Origin: SLRI01 sp964402505
GTDB taxonomy: Bacteria > Pseudomonadota > Alphaproteobacteria > Geminicoccales > Geminicoccaceae
Length of the DNA stretch: 64,000 bases
Assembly (NCBI GenBank): GCA_964402505.1
Contig: CAYOCP010000004.1
Coordinates: forward strand, 1 to 64,000
Direction: 5' to 3'
In this document: piece by piece, positions 33,700 through 41,993 of the stretch
Position numbering within the stretch: the first letter of the stretch is position 1
Layout: each line of letters opens with the position of its first letter
Position numbers and translations under genes: made by a program
The notes under the pieces: generated by a model
The model's input: the letters and a program-made list of their open reading frames with translations, nothing else
Told to the model about the DNA's origin: nothing
Databases searched by the model: none

Positions 33700-34570
33700 G
33701 GCCGCCCTCCGGCACGAACTGCACCATCCGATTGAAGTCCGCCTCATCGCCGAGGCTGCTGCCGCTCGCCTTCCAGAGATCGTCGATCAGGCGGGCCAGC
33801 GGCAGGTTCAGCCCCGACGCCGCTCCGACGCCGGCGGCGAGGCGCACGTCCTTGCGCATCAGGCCCATGGTGAAGCCGCTGTCGAAGGTGCCGGAGAGGA
33901 TCCAGCGGGGCAGGTTGATCTCCGAGACGGCGCTGCGGCCGGAGGCGGCATTCACCGCCGCGAAGAGCCGGGCGGGATCGACGGCGAGCGTCTCAGAGAG
34001 ACGGAGCGCTTCGCCGAGTGCCACGAGGTGGGTGGCGCAAAAGAGGTTGTTGACGAGCTTGGCGAGGTTGCCGGCGCCGCTCTCGCCGACATGCACGACG
34101 GTCTTGCCCAAGGTGTCGAGCAGCGGGCGGGCGCGCGCCACATCCGTCTCGCTGCCGCCGACCATGAAGGTGAGGGTGCCGGCCGCGGCCCCGGCCGGGC
34201 CACCGCTCACCGGCGCGTCGATCAGCCCGTGGCCGCGCCCGGCGAGCCGTGCCGCCAGGCGGCGCGTGGTGGCGGGGGCAATGGTCGAGGTGTCGACCAG
34301 GAGGAGGCCCGGCGCGCGGCTCAGAGCGCCCTCCGGACCTTCGACGATCGCCTCGACATCCGCGTCCTGGGGCAGGGATGTCAGCACGAGCTCGCTCTCG
34401 GCGAGAAGCGCCTCGAGGCTGTCCTCGACCGCCAGACCCGCGGCCCGCGCCCGCTCGCGGGCCGGCAGGAGGACGTCGTGGCCTTTGACGGCATGGCCCG
34501 CCATGCGCAGTGTCCTGGCCATGGCGAGGCCCATCCGGCCGAGACCCACCACACCGATGCGCTCGTTCAT
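33692..34570 (-). CDS. 3-hydroxyisobutyrate dehydrogenase-like NAD(P) oxidoreductase
   Basis: A 292-residue beta-hydroxyacid dehydrogenase. N-terminal Rossmann GLGRMGLAMA, substrate motif DAPVSGGPAGA, and catalytic Lys in NLAKLVNNLF. Family members interconvert hydroxyacids and semialdehydes (3-hydroxyisobutyrate, tartronate semialdehyde and others). The aldehyde dehydrogenase encoded directly after it, with overlap, could take the semialdehyde product. Confidence 0.9.
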   Translation of the reverse strand: MNERIGVVGLGRMGLAMARTLRMAGHAVKGHDVLLPARERARAAGLAVEDSLEALLAESELVLTSLPQDADVEAIVEGPEGALSRAPGLLLVDTSTIAPATTRRLAARLAGRGHGLIDAPVSGGPAGAAAGTLTFMVGGSETDVARARPLLDTLGKTVVHVGESGAGNLAKLVNNLFCATHLVALGEALRLSETLAVDPARLFAAVNAASGRSAVSEINLPRWILSGTFDSGFTMGLMRKDVRLAAGVGAASGLNLPLARLIDDLWKASGSSLGDEADFNRMVQFVPEGGHE

Positions 34571-34641
34571 CCCCCATCCGATTCCGGCTGCATTCGAGAC
34601 GGACGATCTAACCCCATCGGCGCATCGGCGGCAATGCCGGG

Positions 34642-35328
34642 TTAGACGACCTTGTGGCTGATCTCGCCGACCCCCTCGATCGACGCCCGCATGATCTGGC
34701 CGCGCTCGACCGGCCCCACGCCGGAGGGTGTGCCGGTGAAGATGACGTCGCCAGGTGCAAGGTCGAAGAGGCTGGAAAGGTAGGCGATCATCTCGGGCAC
34801 CTTCCAGATCATATGGTCGAGATCGCCATCCTGGCGGACCTCGCCATCGACCGCGAGGCTGATCCTGCCCCGCGTCGGATGGCCGATCTCGCTCACCGGC
34901 AGAAGCGCGCCGCAAGGGGCCGAGTGCTCGAAGGCCTTGGCGATCTCCCAGGGCCGGGCCGCCTTCTTGCAGGCGTCCTGGAGGTCGCGGCGGGTCATGT
35001 CGATGCCGGTGGCGTAGCCGAAGATGTGGTTCTGGGCCGCCGACACCTCGATGTCGCGGCCTCCCGTTGCCAGCGCCACCACGAGCTCGACCTCGTGATG
35101 CACGTTCCGCGAGCGCGCGGGATAGGGGAAGTCGGCATTGTCGAGAAGCAGGTTGTCGACGTTCTTCTGAAAGAAGAAGGGTGCCTCGCGATCGGGGTCG
35201 CCGCCCATCTCGACCGTATGCGCCGCGTAGTTGCGGCCGACGCAATACACCCGGTGCACCGGAAAGCGCGAGTCCATGCCGTGGACCGGGATGGTGACGA
35301 CCGGCGGCGCCGGGACGACGAGGTTCAT
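34642..35328 (-). CDS. Fumarylacetoacetate hydrolase-family protein
   Basis: A 228-residue FAH-family protein. Signature pieces are VYCVGRNYAAHT, the acidic metal ligands in HHEVELVVAL, and GDVIFTGTPSGVGPV. The ATG at 35328 has GGGAGAAG upstream. The group includes hydrolases, hydratases and decarboxylases of 2-oxo acids; maleylpyruvate/oxaloacetate-type activities are common for this short form. It is the first catabolic gene after the transporter genes in the operon. Confidence 0.9.
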   Translation of the reverse strand: MNLVVPAPPVVTIPVHGMDSRFPVHRVYCVGRNYAAHTVEMGGDPDREAPFFFQKNVDNLLLDNADFPYPARSRNVHHEVELVVALATGGRDIEVSAAQNHIFGYATGIDMTRRDLQDACKKAARPWEIAKAFEHSAPCGALLPVSEIGHPTRGRISLAVDGEVRQDGDLDHMIWKVPEMIAYLSSLFDLAPGDVIFTGTPSGVGPVERGQIMRASIEGVGEISHKVV

Positions 35329-35357
35329 GGCTGTTCTTCTCCCAAGCGATGAGGTTG

Positions 35358-36110
35358 TCAACGTGACGCGGCGTAGAAGGCGACCTTGCGCTGCAGCCAG
35401 GCCAACGCCTCGTTGATGGCGAAGGCAAAGGCGAAGAGCACGAAGAGCAGGGCCCAGAAATGCTCCATCAGGAAGCGCGAGGAGTAGAGCTCGAAGAGGG
35501 CGCCGAAGCCGACGATCGAGACCAGGAGCTGGCCGATCACCACACCCTTGACGGCGCGGATCATGCCGAGCCGGATACCGGCCAGGATCTCCGGCAGGGC
35601 CGCCCAGAGATGGATGTGCCAGAAGCTCTGCCATCGGCTGGCGCCGAAGCTCGTCGCCATCTCGAGCAGCGAGGGCGAGATGCCCTTCACCCCGGCCCGG
35701 GCATCGAGGACGATGATCCATATCGCGAACAGCACGGCGGTGAGCACGATGGTCGTCTGGCCGAAGCCGAAGAGCACCATGATCACCGGAACGAGCGCGG
35801 TCAGCGGCGCCGAGAGGAAGAGGTTGACCCAGGGCAGGAAAATGCGGTCGGCGAGCACCGAGCGGCCCATCAGCACGCCCATGGGCACGCCGATGGCGAT
35901 GGCGATGAGGTTGCCGAGGACGAAGGCCTTGCCGGTGATCCAGAGCGCGTTGCCGAAGCTGGCGGTCGGCACGATCTCGACCAGCCGGCCGATGATGCCG
36001 GAGAGCGGCGGCATGACCAGGCTCGCGTGAAGCTGGCCGATCAGCTCCCAGAGCAGCGCCCAGAGGATCAGCGAGGCGAAGAGCGGCAGGCGATATCCTC
36101 CGATCCGCAT
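35358..36110 (-). CDS. ABC transporter permease, NitT/TauT type (second permease)
   Basis: A 250-residue permease with about six membrane segments. The EAA-type loop is seen as EMATSFGASRWQSFWHIHLWAALPE. It starts 3 bp after the ATPase stop. Together with the permease at 36878 it gives two different membrane subunits for one ATPase, so the importer is probably a heterodimer, unlike the usual single-permease members of this group. Confidence 0.9.
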   Translation of the reverse strand: MRIGGYRLPLFASLILWALLWELIGQLHASLVMPPLSGIIGRLVEIVPTASFGNALWITGKAFVLGNLIAIAIGVPMGVLMGRSVLADRIFLPWVNLFLSAPLTALVPVIMVLFGFGQTTIVLTAVLFAIWIIVLDARAGVKGISPSLLEMATSFGASRWQSFWHIHLWAALPEILAGIRLGMIRAVKGVVIGQLLVSIVGFGALFELYSSRFLMEHFWALLFVLFAFAFAINEALAWLQRKVAFYAASR

Positions 36111-36113
36111 CGC

Positions 36114-36881
36114 TCAGTCCACGTATTGCTTGAGGCTGCGCCAGATCTCCTCGACCGTGTCGAGATAGGCCGGGTGGCGGCGGATGGCGTCGGGATCGAG
36201 GTCGCGCGGAATCGCCGGCTCGACGATGGCCGAGACCCGGCTCGGCCGACGGGAGAGGAGCACGATCCGGTTGGAGACGTAGACGGCCTCCTCGATCGAG
36301 TGGGTGACGAAGATGAAGGTCTTCCCCTCCTGCGCGACGAGTGCCAGCAGATCCTCCTGAAAGCGGCGGCGGGTCTGCTCATCGACGGCGGAAAAGGGTT
36401 CGTCCATGAGCAGCACCTCGGCGTCCACGGCGAGGGCCCGGGCGAGGCCGACGCGCTGGCGCATGCCGCCCGACAGCGCCTGCGGGTAGGCGTGCTCGAA
36501 GCCCTTGAGCCCCACGGCCTCGATCCGCGTCATGGCGGTCGCTTCCCGCTGAGGCCTGCTCACGCCCCGAAGCTCGAGCCCGAACGCGACGTTGCGCAGC
36601 ACCGTGGCCCAGGGCATCAGCGCGAAATCCTGGAAGACGAAGGCGCGCTCGGGTCCGGGTCCGGTGACCCTCCTGCCGTCCACCAGAACCTCGCCCGAGC
36701 TTGCCGGAATGAGCCCTGCGATGATCTTCAAGAGCGTGGTCTTGCCGCAGCCCGAGGGGCCGAGGAGCGTGGTGAGCTGGCCTTGGGGAAAGGTGAGATC
36801 GATGCCGGAGAGAGCCTCGATGCCGCCACCATAGATCTTGGTGACGCCTCTCACGGAGACCATCGGCAGGGTCTCGATCAT
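36114..36881 (-). CDS. ABC transporter ATP-binding protein, NitT/TauT type
   Basis: A 255-residue ATPase. Walker A GPSGCGKTT, Q-loop AFVFQDFALMPWATV, signature LSGGMRQRVGLARAL, Walker B VLLMDEPFSAVDE, switch His VTHSIEEAV. The ATG overlaps the stop of the preceding permease (ATGA). It sits between the two permease genes of the same operon. Confidence 0.93.
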   Translation of the reverse strand: MIETLPMVSVRGVTKIYGGGIEALSGIDLTFPQGQLTTLLGPSGCGKTTLLKIIAGLIPASSGEVLVDGRRVTGPGPERAFVFQDFALMPWATVLRNVAFGLELRGVSRPQREATAMTRIEAVGLKGFEHAYPQALSGGMRQRVGLARALAVDAEVLLMDEPFSAVDEQTRRRFQEDLLALVAQEGKTFIFVTHSIEEAVYVSNRIVLLSRRPSRVSAIVEPAIPRDLDPDAIRRHPAYLDTVEEIWRSLKQYVD

Positions 36882-37636
36882 GTCGCGCGCCTGTCCGGGC
36901 GGAAGAATGCCTGCTCGACCCGCTCGAGGCCCTCCACGAACAGGACGGCGACGGCGATGATGGCGAAGATGGCGGCATACATGGCGGGGTAGTCGGCGAT
37001 CGACTGGCTGTAGGTGATGATGTCGCCGATGCCGGTCGGCGTGATCAAAAGCTCGGCCAGGATGACCCCGACGAATCCCGCCGCGCAGCCGAGCCTGAGG
37101 CCGGCGAAGATGACCGGTGCCGCCGAGGGCAGCACGATCCGCCGCACGATCTGACCTCGCGTGCCCAGGAACGAGCGGCCCATCTCCAAAAGGCTCTCCG
37201 GCGTGTGGCGCACCGCCTCGAGCGCGTTCAGGACGATCACCGGCATAGCCATGATGCAGACGGTGAGCACCTTCGCCGTGAGCCCGATGCCGTAGGCGAA
37301 GGTCAGGATGGGAATGAGGGCCGCGAGCGGTGCCGACTGGGCGATGATGAAAAGGGGTGCCCCCAGCCATTCGAGAAGCTCGTCGAGACCCATGGCGACG
37401 CCGATGCCGACCCCGGCGAGGATCGAGACGACGAGGCCGATGATCAGGGGCTGAAGGGTCACGGCGAAGGCGCGCGGGAGCGAGCCGTCGGCGATCTGGG
37501 CCAAAAGCGCCCGCATGGTCTCGATGAAGGTCGGAAAGGCCGGGCTGATGGGCACGCGGCCGCCATACTCCCAAAGGCCGATCAGGACCGCGAACGACAG
37601 GAGCCGGAGAACCAGCGGATGGGTGAGAAACGGCAA
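36878..37636 (-). CDS. ABC transporter permease, NitT/TauT type (first permease)
   Basis: A 252-residue permease. The N-terminal helix LRLLSFAVLIGLWEYGG and EAA loop (EMGRSFLGTRGQIVRRIVLPS) are typical. The only start that keeps the first helix is TTG 37636; no strong ribosome-binding site is seen. It is preceded by a 20-bp hairpin separating it from the binding-protein gene. Confidence 0.88.
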   Translation of the reverse strand: MPFLTHPLVLRLLSFAVLIGLWEYGGRVPISPAFPTFIETMRALLAQIADGSLPRAFAVTLQPLIIGLVVSILAGVGIGVAMGLDELLEWLGAPLFIIAQSAPLAALIPILTFAYGIGLTAKVLTVCIMAMPVIVLNALEAVRHTPESLLEMGRSFLGTRGQIVRRIVLPSAAPVIFAGLRLGCAAGFVGVILAELLITPTGIGDIITYSQSIADYPAMYAAIFAIIAVAVLFVEGLERVEQAFFRPDRRAT

Positions 37637-37660
37637 GCAGGCGATTCCGAAGGAAGAGGT

Positions 37661-37680
37661 GGGCGGGGTCGCCCCCGCCC
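37661..37680 (-). other. Hairpin between binding-protein and permease genes
   Basis: Arms GGGCGGGG and CCCCGCCC around TCGC, inside the 69-bp gap between the binding-protein stop and the first permease start of the minus-strand operon. It is equivalent in position to the hairpins at 26615 and 44071. Confidence 0.6.
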
Positions 37681-37705
37681 GAAGGTTGGTCCGCGCGCGT
37701 CTTGC

Positions 37706-38689
37706 CTAGAGGTTCTTTGCCGCGCGCCGCAACGGTCCGAGGTCCCAATAGTCCTCGACCCGCAACTCGGATGCCGGGCCTTCCAGTTGGCCGGCCTCGG
37801 TGTAGAACTCGAAATCCGCCCGGGCCGCCGCCTCGCCGCCGCCCTCGGGATCGAAGAGGCCGGCTTCGGTGCCCTCCGTGTAGAACGGGATGACCTCGTC
37901 CAGGATTTCCTGCGGCTGGTCGTCGAGCAGGCCGCGCGCGGCCCGCTCCTCCTCGACGACCGCCGGGTTCTGGTTCATCTCGCGCCAGAGTCGCAGCAGC
38001 TCCTCGACGATGATGTCGGCGGTCTCCTGATGGGTGGCGAGCCAGTCGGCGCTGGCGAAGACGAGCTCGTCGCTGGCCGGCTCGTCGATGCCGGGCAGCA
38101 CGTGGAAACGGTCGCCCGCCTTCTCCATCAGGATGTTCTTGTTGGCGAGATCGACGATGGTCGCCTCGATCTGGCCATTCATCATGGCGATGATGCGGTT
38201 CTCCGAGCCCGGGATGTAGGAGCGCTCGCCGAACTCGATACCCTCCCGCTTGGCGATGATGTTGCCGATGGCCTCGGTGCCGGTGCCGCGGGCGTGAAAG
38301 GCGAAGGGCTCGCCGTCCAGCGAGGCCCAGTCCGGGTACTTGTCGGCGACCACCGGAAAGAAGACCAGGCGCGACATCTGGAAGATGATCCTGAGCGGCA
38401 GCTTGCTCTTCTGGATCACGGAGTAGGGCGTGCCGATGGCGATATCCATCTGGCCATTGATCAGCGCCTGGATGGCGAGCTCCTCCTTGGCGAAGGAGGT
38501 GAGCTCGTAGTCGACGCCGCGATCTCGCGCCCGCTCGAGGGCCACGGCCACCGCCAGGGTCTCGACCGAGAGCACGTCGCCCAAGGCCACCCGCACCGTC
38601 TCCGCGAGCGCAGCTCCCGAAGCGGCGACGCTGAGCGCCAGGGCGCTCGCCAGCGCGAGCCCACGCCTCCTCCATGTCACGGTCGCCAT
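37706..38689 (-). CDS. NitT/TauT-type ABC substrate-binding protein
   Basis: A 327-residue periplasmic protein of the NMT1/THI5-SsuA-like fold. The signal peptide runs to about residue 29 (SGAALA-E). Family segments include FAKEELAIQALINGQMDIAIG and YIPGSENRIIAMMNGQIEATI. It is the first gene of the nine-gene operon transcribed away from the FadR-type regulator. The ligand is not identifiable; catabolic neighbours suggest a nitrogen-containing small molecule. Confidence 0.9.
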   Translation of the reverse strand: MATVTWRRRGLALASALALSVAASGAALAETVRVALGDVLSVETLAVAVALERARDRGVDYELTSFAKEELAIQALINGQMDIAIGTPYSVIQKSKLPLRIIFQMSRLVFFPVVADKYPDWASLDGEPFAFHARGTGTEAIGNIIAKREGIEFGERSYIPGSENRIIAMMNGQIEATIVDLANKNILMEKAGDRFHVLPGIDEPASDELVFASADWLATHQETADIIVEELLRLWREMNQNPAVVEEERAARGLLDDQPQEILDEVIPFYTEGTEAGLFDPEGGGEAAARADFEFYTEAGQLEGPASELRVEDYWDLGPLRRAAKNL

Positions 38690-38728
38690 CCTCGTGCCTC
38701 CCCCTCCTCACGTCGCTGCGCGCATTCT

Positions 38729-38747
38729 AACCAATCGCGAATTGGTT
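38729..38747. promoter_or_regulatory. Candidate operator for the GntR/FadR-type regulator
   Basis: Perfect dyad AACCAAT-N5-ATTGGTT in the 149-bp region between the divergent binding-protein and regulator genes. A half-site ACCAATCG repeats at 38763-38770. Placement fits self-regulation and control of the operon by the adjacent GntR protein, but binding is inferred. Confidence 0.6.
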
Positions 38748-38838
38748 GCGCAACAGGCTTCGACCAATCGCTGCGTCGCTTGACGTTTCCACCCTGGCTC
38801 AGAAGAATGCGCCACGAAGCGAAACGCGGCAGGCGGCA

Positions 38839-39516
38839 ATGGACGAGGGACAGGGCGCACTCACCCAGCTCAAGGCCTATCTGGCTCAGGAGCGGCTGCC
38901 GGAGACGGCCCGCCTGCCATCGGAGCGCGTGCTCGGCGAGACGCTCGGCGTGTCGCGCGGGGAGCTGCGCAAGGCGCTCGCCATTCTCGAGGCCGAAGGG
39001 GCGATCTGGCGGCATGTCGGCAAGGGGACCTTCCTCGGCGCCCGCCCGGTCAAGGAGCTCTCGACCGTCGCCGGCATCGCCGAGGTGAGCAACCCGCGGG
39101 AGGTGATGCGTGCTCGCCTGCTGCTCGAGCCGCTGCTCGCCGGCGAGGCGGCGCTGAATGCGACCAGCGCCGATCTCGAGGAGATGGAGCGCTGCCTCGT
39201 CGGCACCCGGCGGGCCGAGAGCTGGCGGCATTACGAGAACTGGGACAACCGCCTGCACCGCGCGGTTGCGGAAGCGGCCGGCAATACCGTGCTGCTCGCC
39301 CTGTTCGACCTCTTGAACGCCGTTCGGCGCGCCGTCGTCTGGGGCAGGCTGCGATCGGAGCCGGAACGCCCGCCGGCCGATCACCACAGCTTCGCCGATC
39401 ACGAGGTGCTCGTGGCAGCGATCCGTGAACGCGACGTGGCGCTGGCGGCGGAGGCCATGCGCGCGCATCTGGCCAGGGTGGAGCGGAACCTCATCATCGT
39501 GCGGACGGCGGCCTGA
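38839..39516 (+). CDS. GntR-family regulator, FadR subfamily
   Basis: A 225-residue regulator. The N-terminal winged helix (about 10-75) has LPSERVLGETLGVSRGELRKAL and GAIWRHVGKGTFLG; the C-terminal all-helical FCD domain has metal/ligand residues such as DNRLHRAVAEAAGN and DHEVLVAAI. The ATG at 38839 removes an unlikely 31-residue leader. It is divergent from the nine-gene catabolic operon and is followed after 2 bp by a DapA-like gene. It likely senses the operon's substrate or an intermediate. Confidence 0.9.
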   Translation: MDEGQGALTQLKAYLAQERLPETARLPSERVLGETLGVSRGELRKALAILEAEGAIWRHVGKGTFLGARPVKELSTVAGIAEVSNPREVMRARLLLEPLLAGEAALNATSADLEEMERCLVGTRRAESWRHYENWDNRLHRAVAEAAGNTVLLALFDLLNAVRRAVVWGRLRSEPERPPADHHSFADHEVLVAAIRERDVALAAEAMRAHLARVERNLIIVRTAA

Positions 39517-39518
39517 CC

Positions 39519-40436
39519 GTGCCAGGGACAGCGACATCCTTCGAGGCGAGGCGCGATCTCGCTGGCATCGTCGCCAGCCTGCACACACCCTTCACGGCCG
39601 ACGACCGGCTCGACGAGAAGGCGCTCGTCCGGCTCGTCGAGCACGTCGCCCGGGCCGGCTGCAGCGGCGTTCTCGCGAGCGCCGTGGCGGGCGAGGTCGG
39701 CTCGCTCCGGCCGGACGAGCGGCGGCGGCTGCTCGAGGTGGTGGGCGAAGCCTGCCGCGGCCGGCTTTGGGTGGTGGCCGGGGTCAGCGCCGCGGAGCCC
39801 GCCACGAGCCTGGCGCTCGCCCGGGGTGCTACGGCGCGCGGCGCCGACATGCTGCTCTGGCAGCCGCCGCCCGGACTCGCCGAGGCCGATCTGCGGGAGA
39901 CCCTCGCCGAGCTCGGCGGCATGGCGCCGGTGATGCTGCAGGATCTCGACTGGCACGGGCCGGGGCTCGCCGTCGGGACCATCGTGGCCCTCGCCGAGGC
40001 GGTGCCCGGCTTTCAGGCGCTCAAGATCGAGACCGTGCCGGCCGGCCGCAAATACACGGCCGTGCGCCGGGCCCTGGGCGATCGGCTGCATCTTTCGGGC
40101 GGCTGGGCCGCCATGCAGATGCTCGACGGGCTGGCGCGCGGCCTCGACGCCTTCATTCCCTCGGGTCTGCTGCCCGCCTATTGCCGGATTTGGCGCCTCT
40201 GGGCCGCGGACGAGCGGGAGGCGGCGCGGGAGCTGTTCGAGCGCTGCCTGCCGGTCCTCGCCTTCTCCAATCAGGACATCGGCACGAGCATCGCCTTCTG
40301 GAAGCGCGTGCGGATGACCTCGGGAATTTTCGAGACCGACCGCTGCCGGCCGCCGGTCCAGCCCCTCGACGAGGTGCAGTCGGCCATCGCCGACCGTCTC
40401 GTCCGTCGCCTCCCGGAGCTGGAAGCCGCCGGCTGA
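39519..40436 (+). CDS. DapA-family aldolase/lyase, non-standard active site
   Basis: A 305-residue dihydrodipicolinate synthase/N-acetylneuraminate lyase-family TIM barrel. The Schiff-base Lys is in ALKIETVPAGRK. Where true DapA has Tyr in LYNVPSRTG, this protein reads MLQDLDWHG, so the catalytic Tyr is replaced by Gln. A subgroup with QD at this place exists among uncharacterised family members. The start is GTG 39519, 2 bp after the regulator's stop. It is probably a catabolic aldolase or dehydratase rather than a lysine-biosynthesis enzyme. Confidence 0.85.
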   Translation: MPGTATSFEARRDLAGIVASLHTPFTADDRLDEKALVRLVEHVARAGCSGVLASAVAGEVGSLRPDERRRLLEVVGEACRGRLWVVAGVSAAEPATSLALARGATARGADMLLWQPPPGLAEADLRETLAELGGMAPVMLQDLDWHGPGLAVGTIVALAEAVPGFQALKIETVPAGRKYTAVRRALGDRLHLSGGWAAMQMLDGLARGLDAFIPSGLLPAYCRIWRLWAADEREAARELFERCLPVLAFSNQDIGTSIAFWKRVRMTSGIFETDRCRPPVQPLDEVQSAIADRLVRRLPELEAAG

Positions 40437-40443
40437 ACGACCT

Positions 40444-40614
40444 TCAGCCGCCGCTCTCGCCCTTTCGCAGCAGGGCGACGAAGTCCCAAACCACGAGCAG
40501 CATGGTGATGAGGACGACGAGCACGAGATCCCAGTGCGGCACGTTCCAGATCAGGATGCCGAGAAAGGCGGCCAGCACGGCCAGCGCCACCACTGCCATC
40601 AGGCGATCGGTCAT
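40444..40614 (-). CDS. Small 56-residue membrane protein coupled to the amidase gene
   Basis: A short gene easily missed. The ATG at 40614 overlaps the amidase TGA (ATGA), and the product has two hydrophobic segments: about 5-24 (LMAVVALAVLAAFLGILIW) and 30-48 (LVLVVLITMLLVVWDFVAL), ending LLRKGESGG. The hydrophobic pattern and coupling argue that it is real. It is the last gene of the TRAP operon. A helper for the transporter is possible; no family is recognised. Confidence 0.65.
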   Translation of the reverse strand: MTDRLMAVVALAVLAAFLGILIWNVPHWDLVLVVLITMLLVVWDFVALLRKGESGG

Positions 40615-41993
40615 CGGCCGTCTCCTTCCCCGATCTCGCCCGAAAGCCGTGTCGTCAGCCAGCGGGCGGTGCGCAGCAGCCGAGCGTCGTCGCCGCGCCG
40701 GCCGACGAGCTGCACGCCCATCGGCAGGCCGTTTTCCGCCTCGAGCAGGGGCAGCGTGACCGCCGGCGTGCCGCAGAGCGTCCAGATACCGTTGAAGATG
40801 GAGCTGCCGGTGCTCTCGAGCCCGAGCGGAGCGGGCCCGGGGGTCGCCGGCGTCAGGATGGCGTCGCAGCGATCGAAGACCGGCCCCAGCGCCGCATTGA
40901 GGATGCGGGGCCAGTCGAGGGCGGCCAGATAGTCCCGCGCCAGCATGGCCTTGCCGGCGTCGATCGCGGCCAGCGTCTCCTCGCCGAGGAGAAGGCGCCC
41001 CCGCCGCTCATAGGTGAAGCACCACTTGGCCATCTCGGCGAGGTTGATCCGCTCGCGGATTTCGACCGCCTCCTCGAAGGCGGAGGGCAGGGTGGCCTCG
41101 AAGCACTGCTCGCCGAGAAGATCCGTGAGCTCCCGCATCGCCGCGTGCGTGTCGGGATCGGCCTTCGCCCATCCCGGCGGGCGGACGAAGGCGAGCATCG
41201 GCGTCACGGGCGGCCTCGCCATCGCCGTCTTAAGAAGACGCGGCGGCGGCGAAGGCGCCGTGGCCGAATCGGCCGGTTCGTGGCCGAAGAGCGTTTGGGC
41301 CAAGAGTGCCGCGTCCCCGATGGAGCGGGCGAAGACCCCGACCGTATCGAGGCTCGGCGACTGGACCAGGATGCCGGTGCGCGGGATGGCGCCGAAGCTG
41401 GGCTTGAAGCCGGTGATCCCGCAATAGGCCGCGGGCCGGATCACCGAGCCCCCCGTCTGGGTGCCGATCGCGAGAGGCACCATGCCGGCCGCCACCGCGG
41501 CGGCCGAGCCCGAGGAGGAGCCGCCCGGCGTGTGGGCCGGGTTCACCGGATTGCGCGTCGGCCCGGGGTGCAGATAGGCGAGCTCGGTGGTCACCGTCTT
41601 GCCCATGAGGACGGCGCCCGCGGCCTTGATGCGCGCCACGACGAAGGCATCGCTCGCCGGCACCCGGCCCCGGTCCACGGCGCAGCCGTTCTCCGTGGGA
41701 ATCCGCGCCGTGTCGATGATGTCCTTGACCCCGACCGGCAGGCCGTGCAGCGGCCCGATGGGCCGGCCGGTGGCGCGATAGGCATCGAGTGCCCGTGCCT
41801 GGGCCAGGGCATGCTCGCCATCGAGCCAGGCCCAGGCGCGAAGCTCGGGCTCACGCTGGTCGATCCGCTCGAGAGCTGCGGTGACGACATCGACCACCTT
41901 GAGCGCACCTTGCGCCAGCCGATCGCGCAGCTCGATGGCGCCGAGATCGAGAAGGCCGTCCGCGGCGGCGCTCTTCCGTTGCCTAGCGGCCAT
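40611..41993 (-). CDS. Amidase (amidase-signature family)
   Basis: A 460-residue serine amidase. Catalytic triad context: Lys in GVKDIIDTA, cis-Ser in GGSSSGSAAAVAAG, and Ser in TQTGGSVIRPAAYCG. It hydrolyses an amide, releasing ammonia or an amine. It overlaps the TRAP large-permease gene by 11 bp, so it probably acts on the compound that this transporter brings in. GatA is unlikely because gatB and gatC are absent. Confidence 0.92.
   Translation of the reverse strand: MAARQRKSAAADGLLDLGAIELRDRLAQGALKVVDVVTAALERIDQREPELRAWAWLDGEHALAQARALDAYRATGRPIGPLHGLPVGVKDIIDTARIPTENGCAVDRGRVPASDAFVVARIKAAGAVLMGKTVTTELAYLHPGPTRNPVNPAHTPGGSSSGSAAAVAAGMVPLAIGTQTGGSVIRPAAYCGITGFKPSFGAIPRTGILVQSPSLDTVGVFARSIGDAALLAQTLFGHEPADSATAPSPPPRLLKTAMARPPVTPMLAFVRPPGWAKADPDTHAAMRELTDLLGEQCFEATLPSAFEEAVEIRERINLAEMAKWCFTYERRGRLLLGEETLAAIDAGKAMLARDYLAALDWPRILNAALGPVFDRCDAILTPATPGPAPLGLESTGSSIFNGIWTLCGTPAVTLPLLEAENGLPMGVQLVGRRGDDARLLRTARWLTTRLSGEIGEGDGR

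Noticed and set aside
40611..41993. GatA subunit of the tRNA amidotransferase.
   Set aside because: No gatB or gatC nearby, and the gene is embedded in a TRAP operon; a catabolic amidase fits better.
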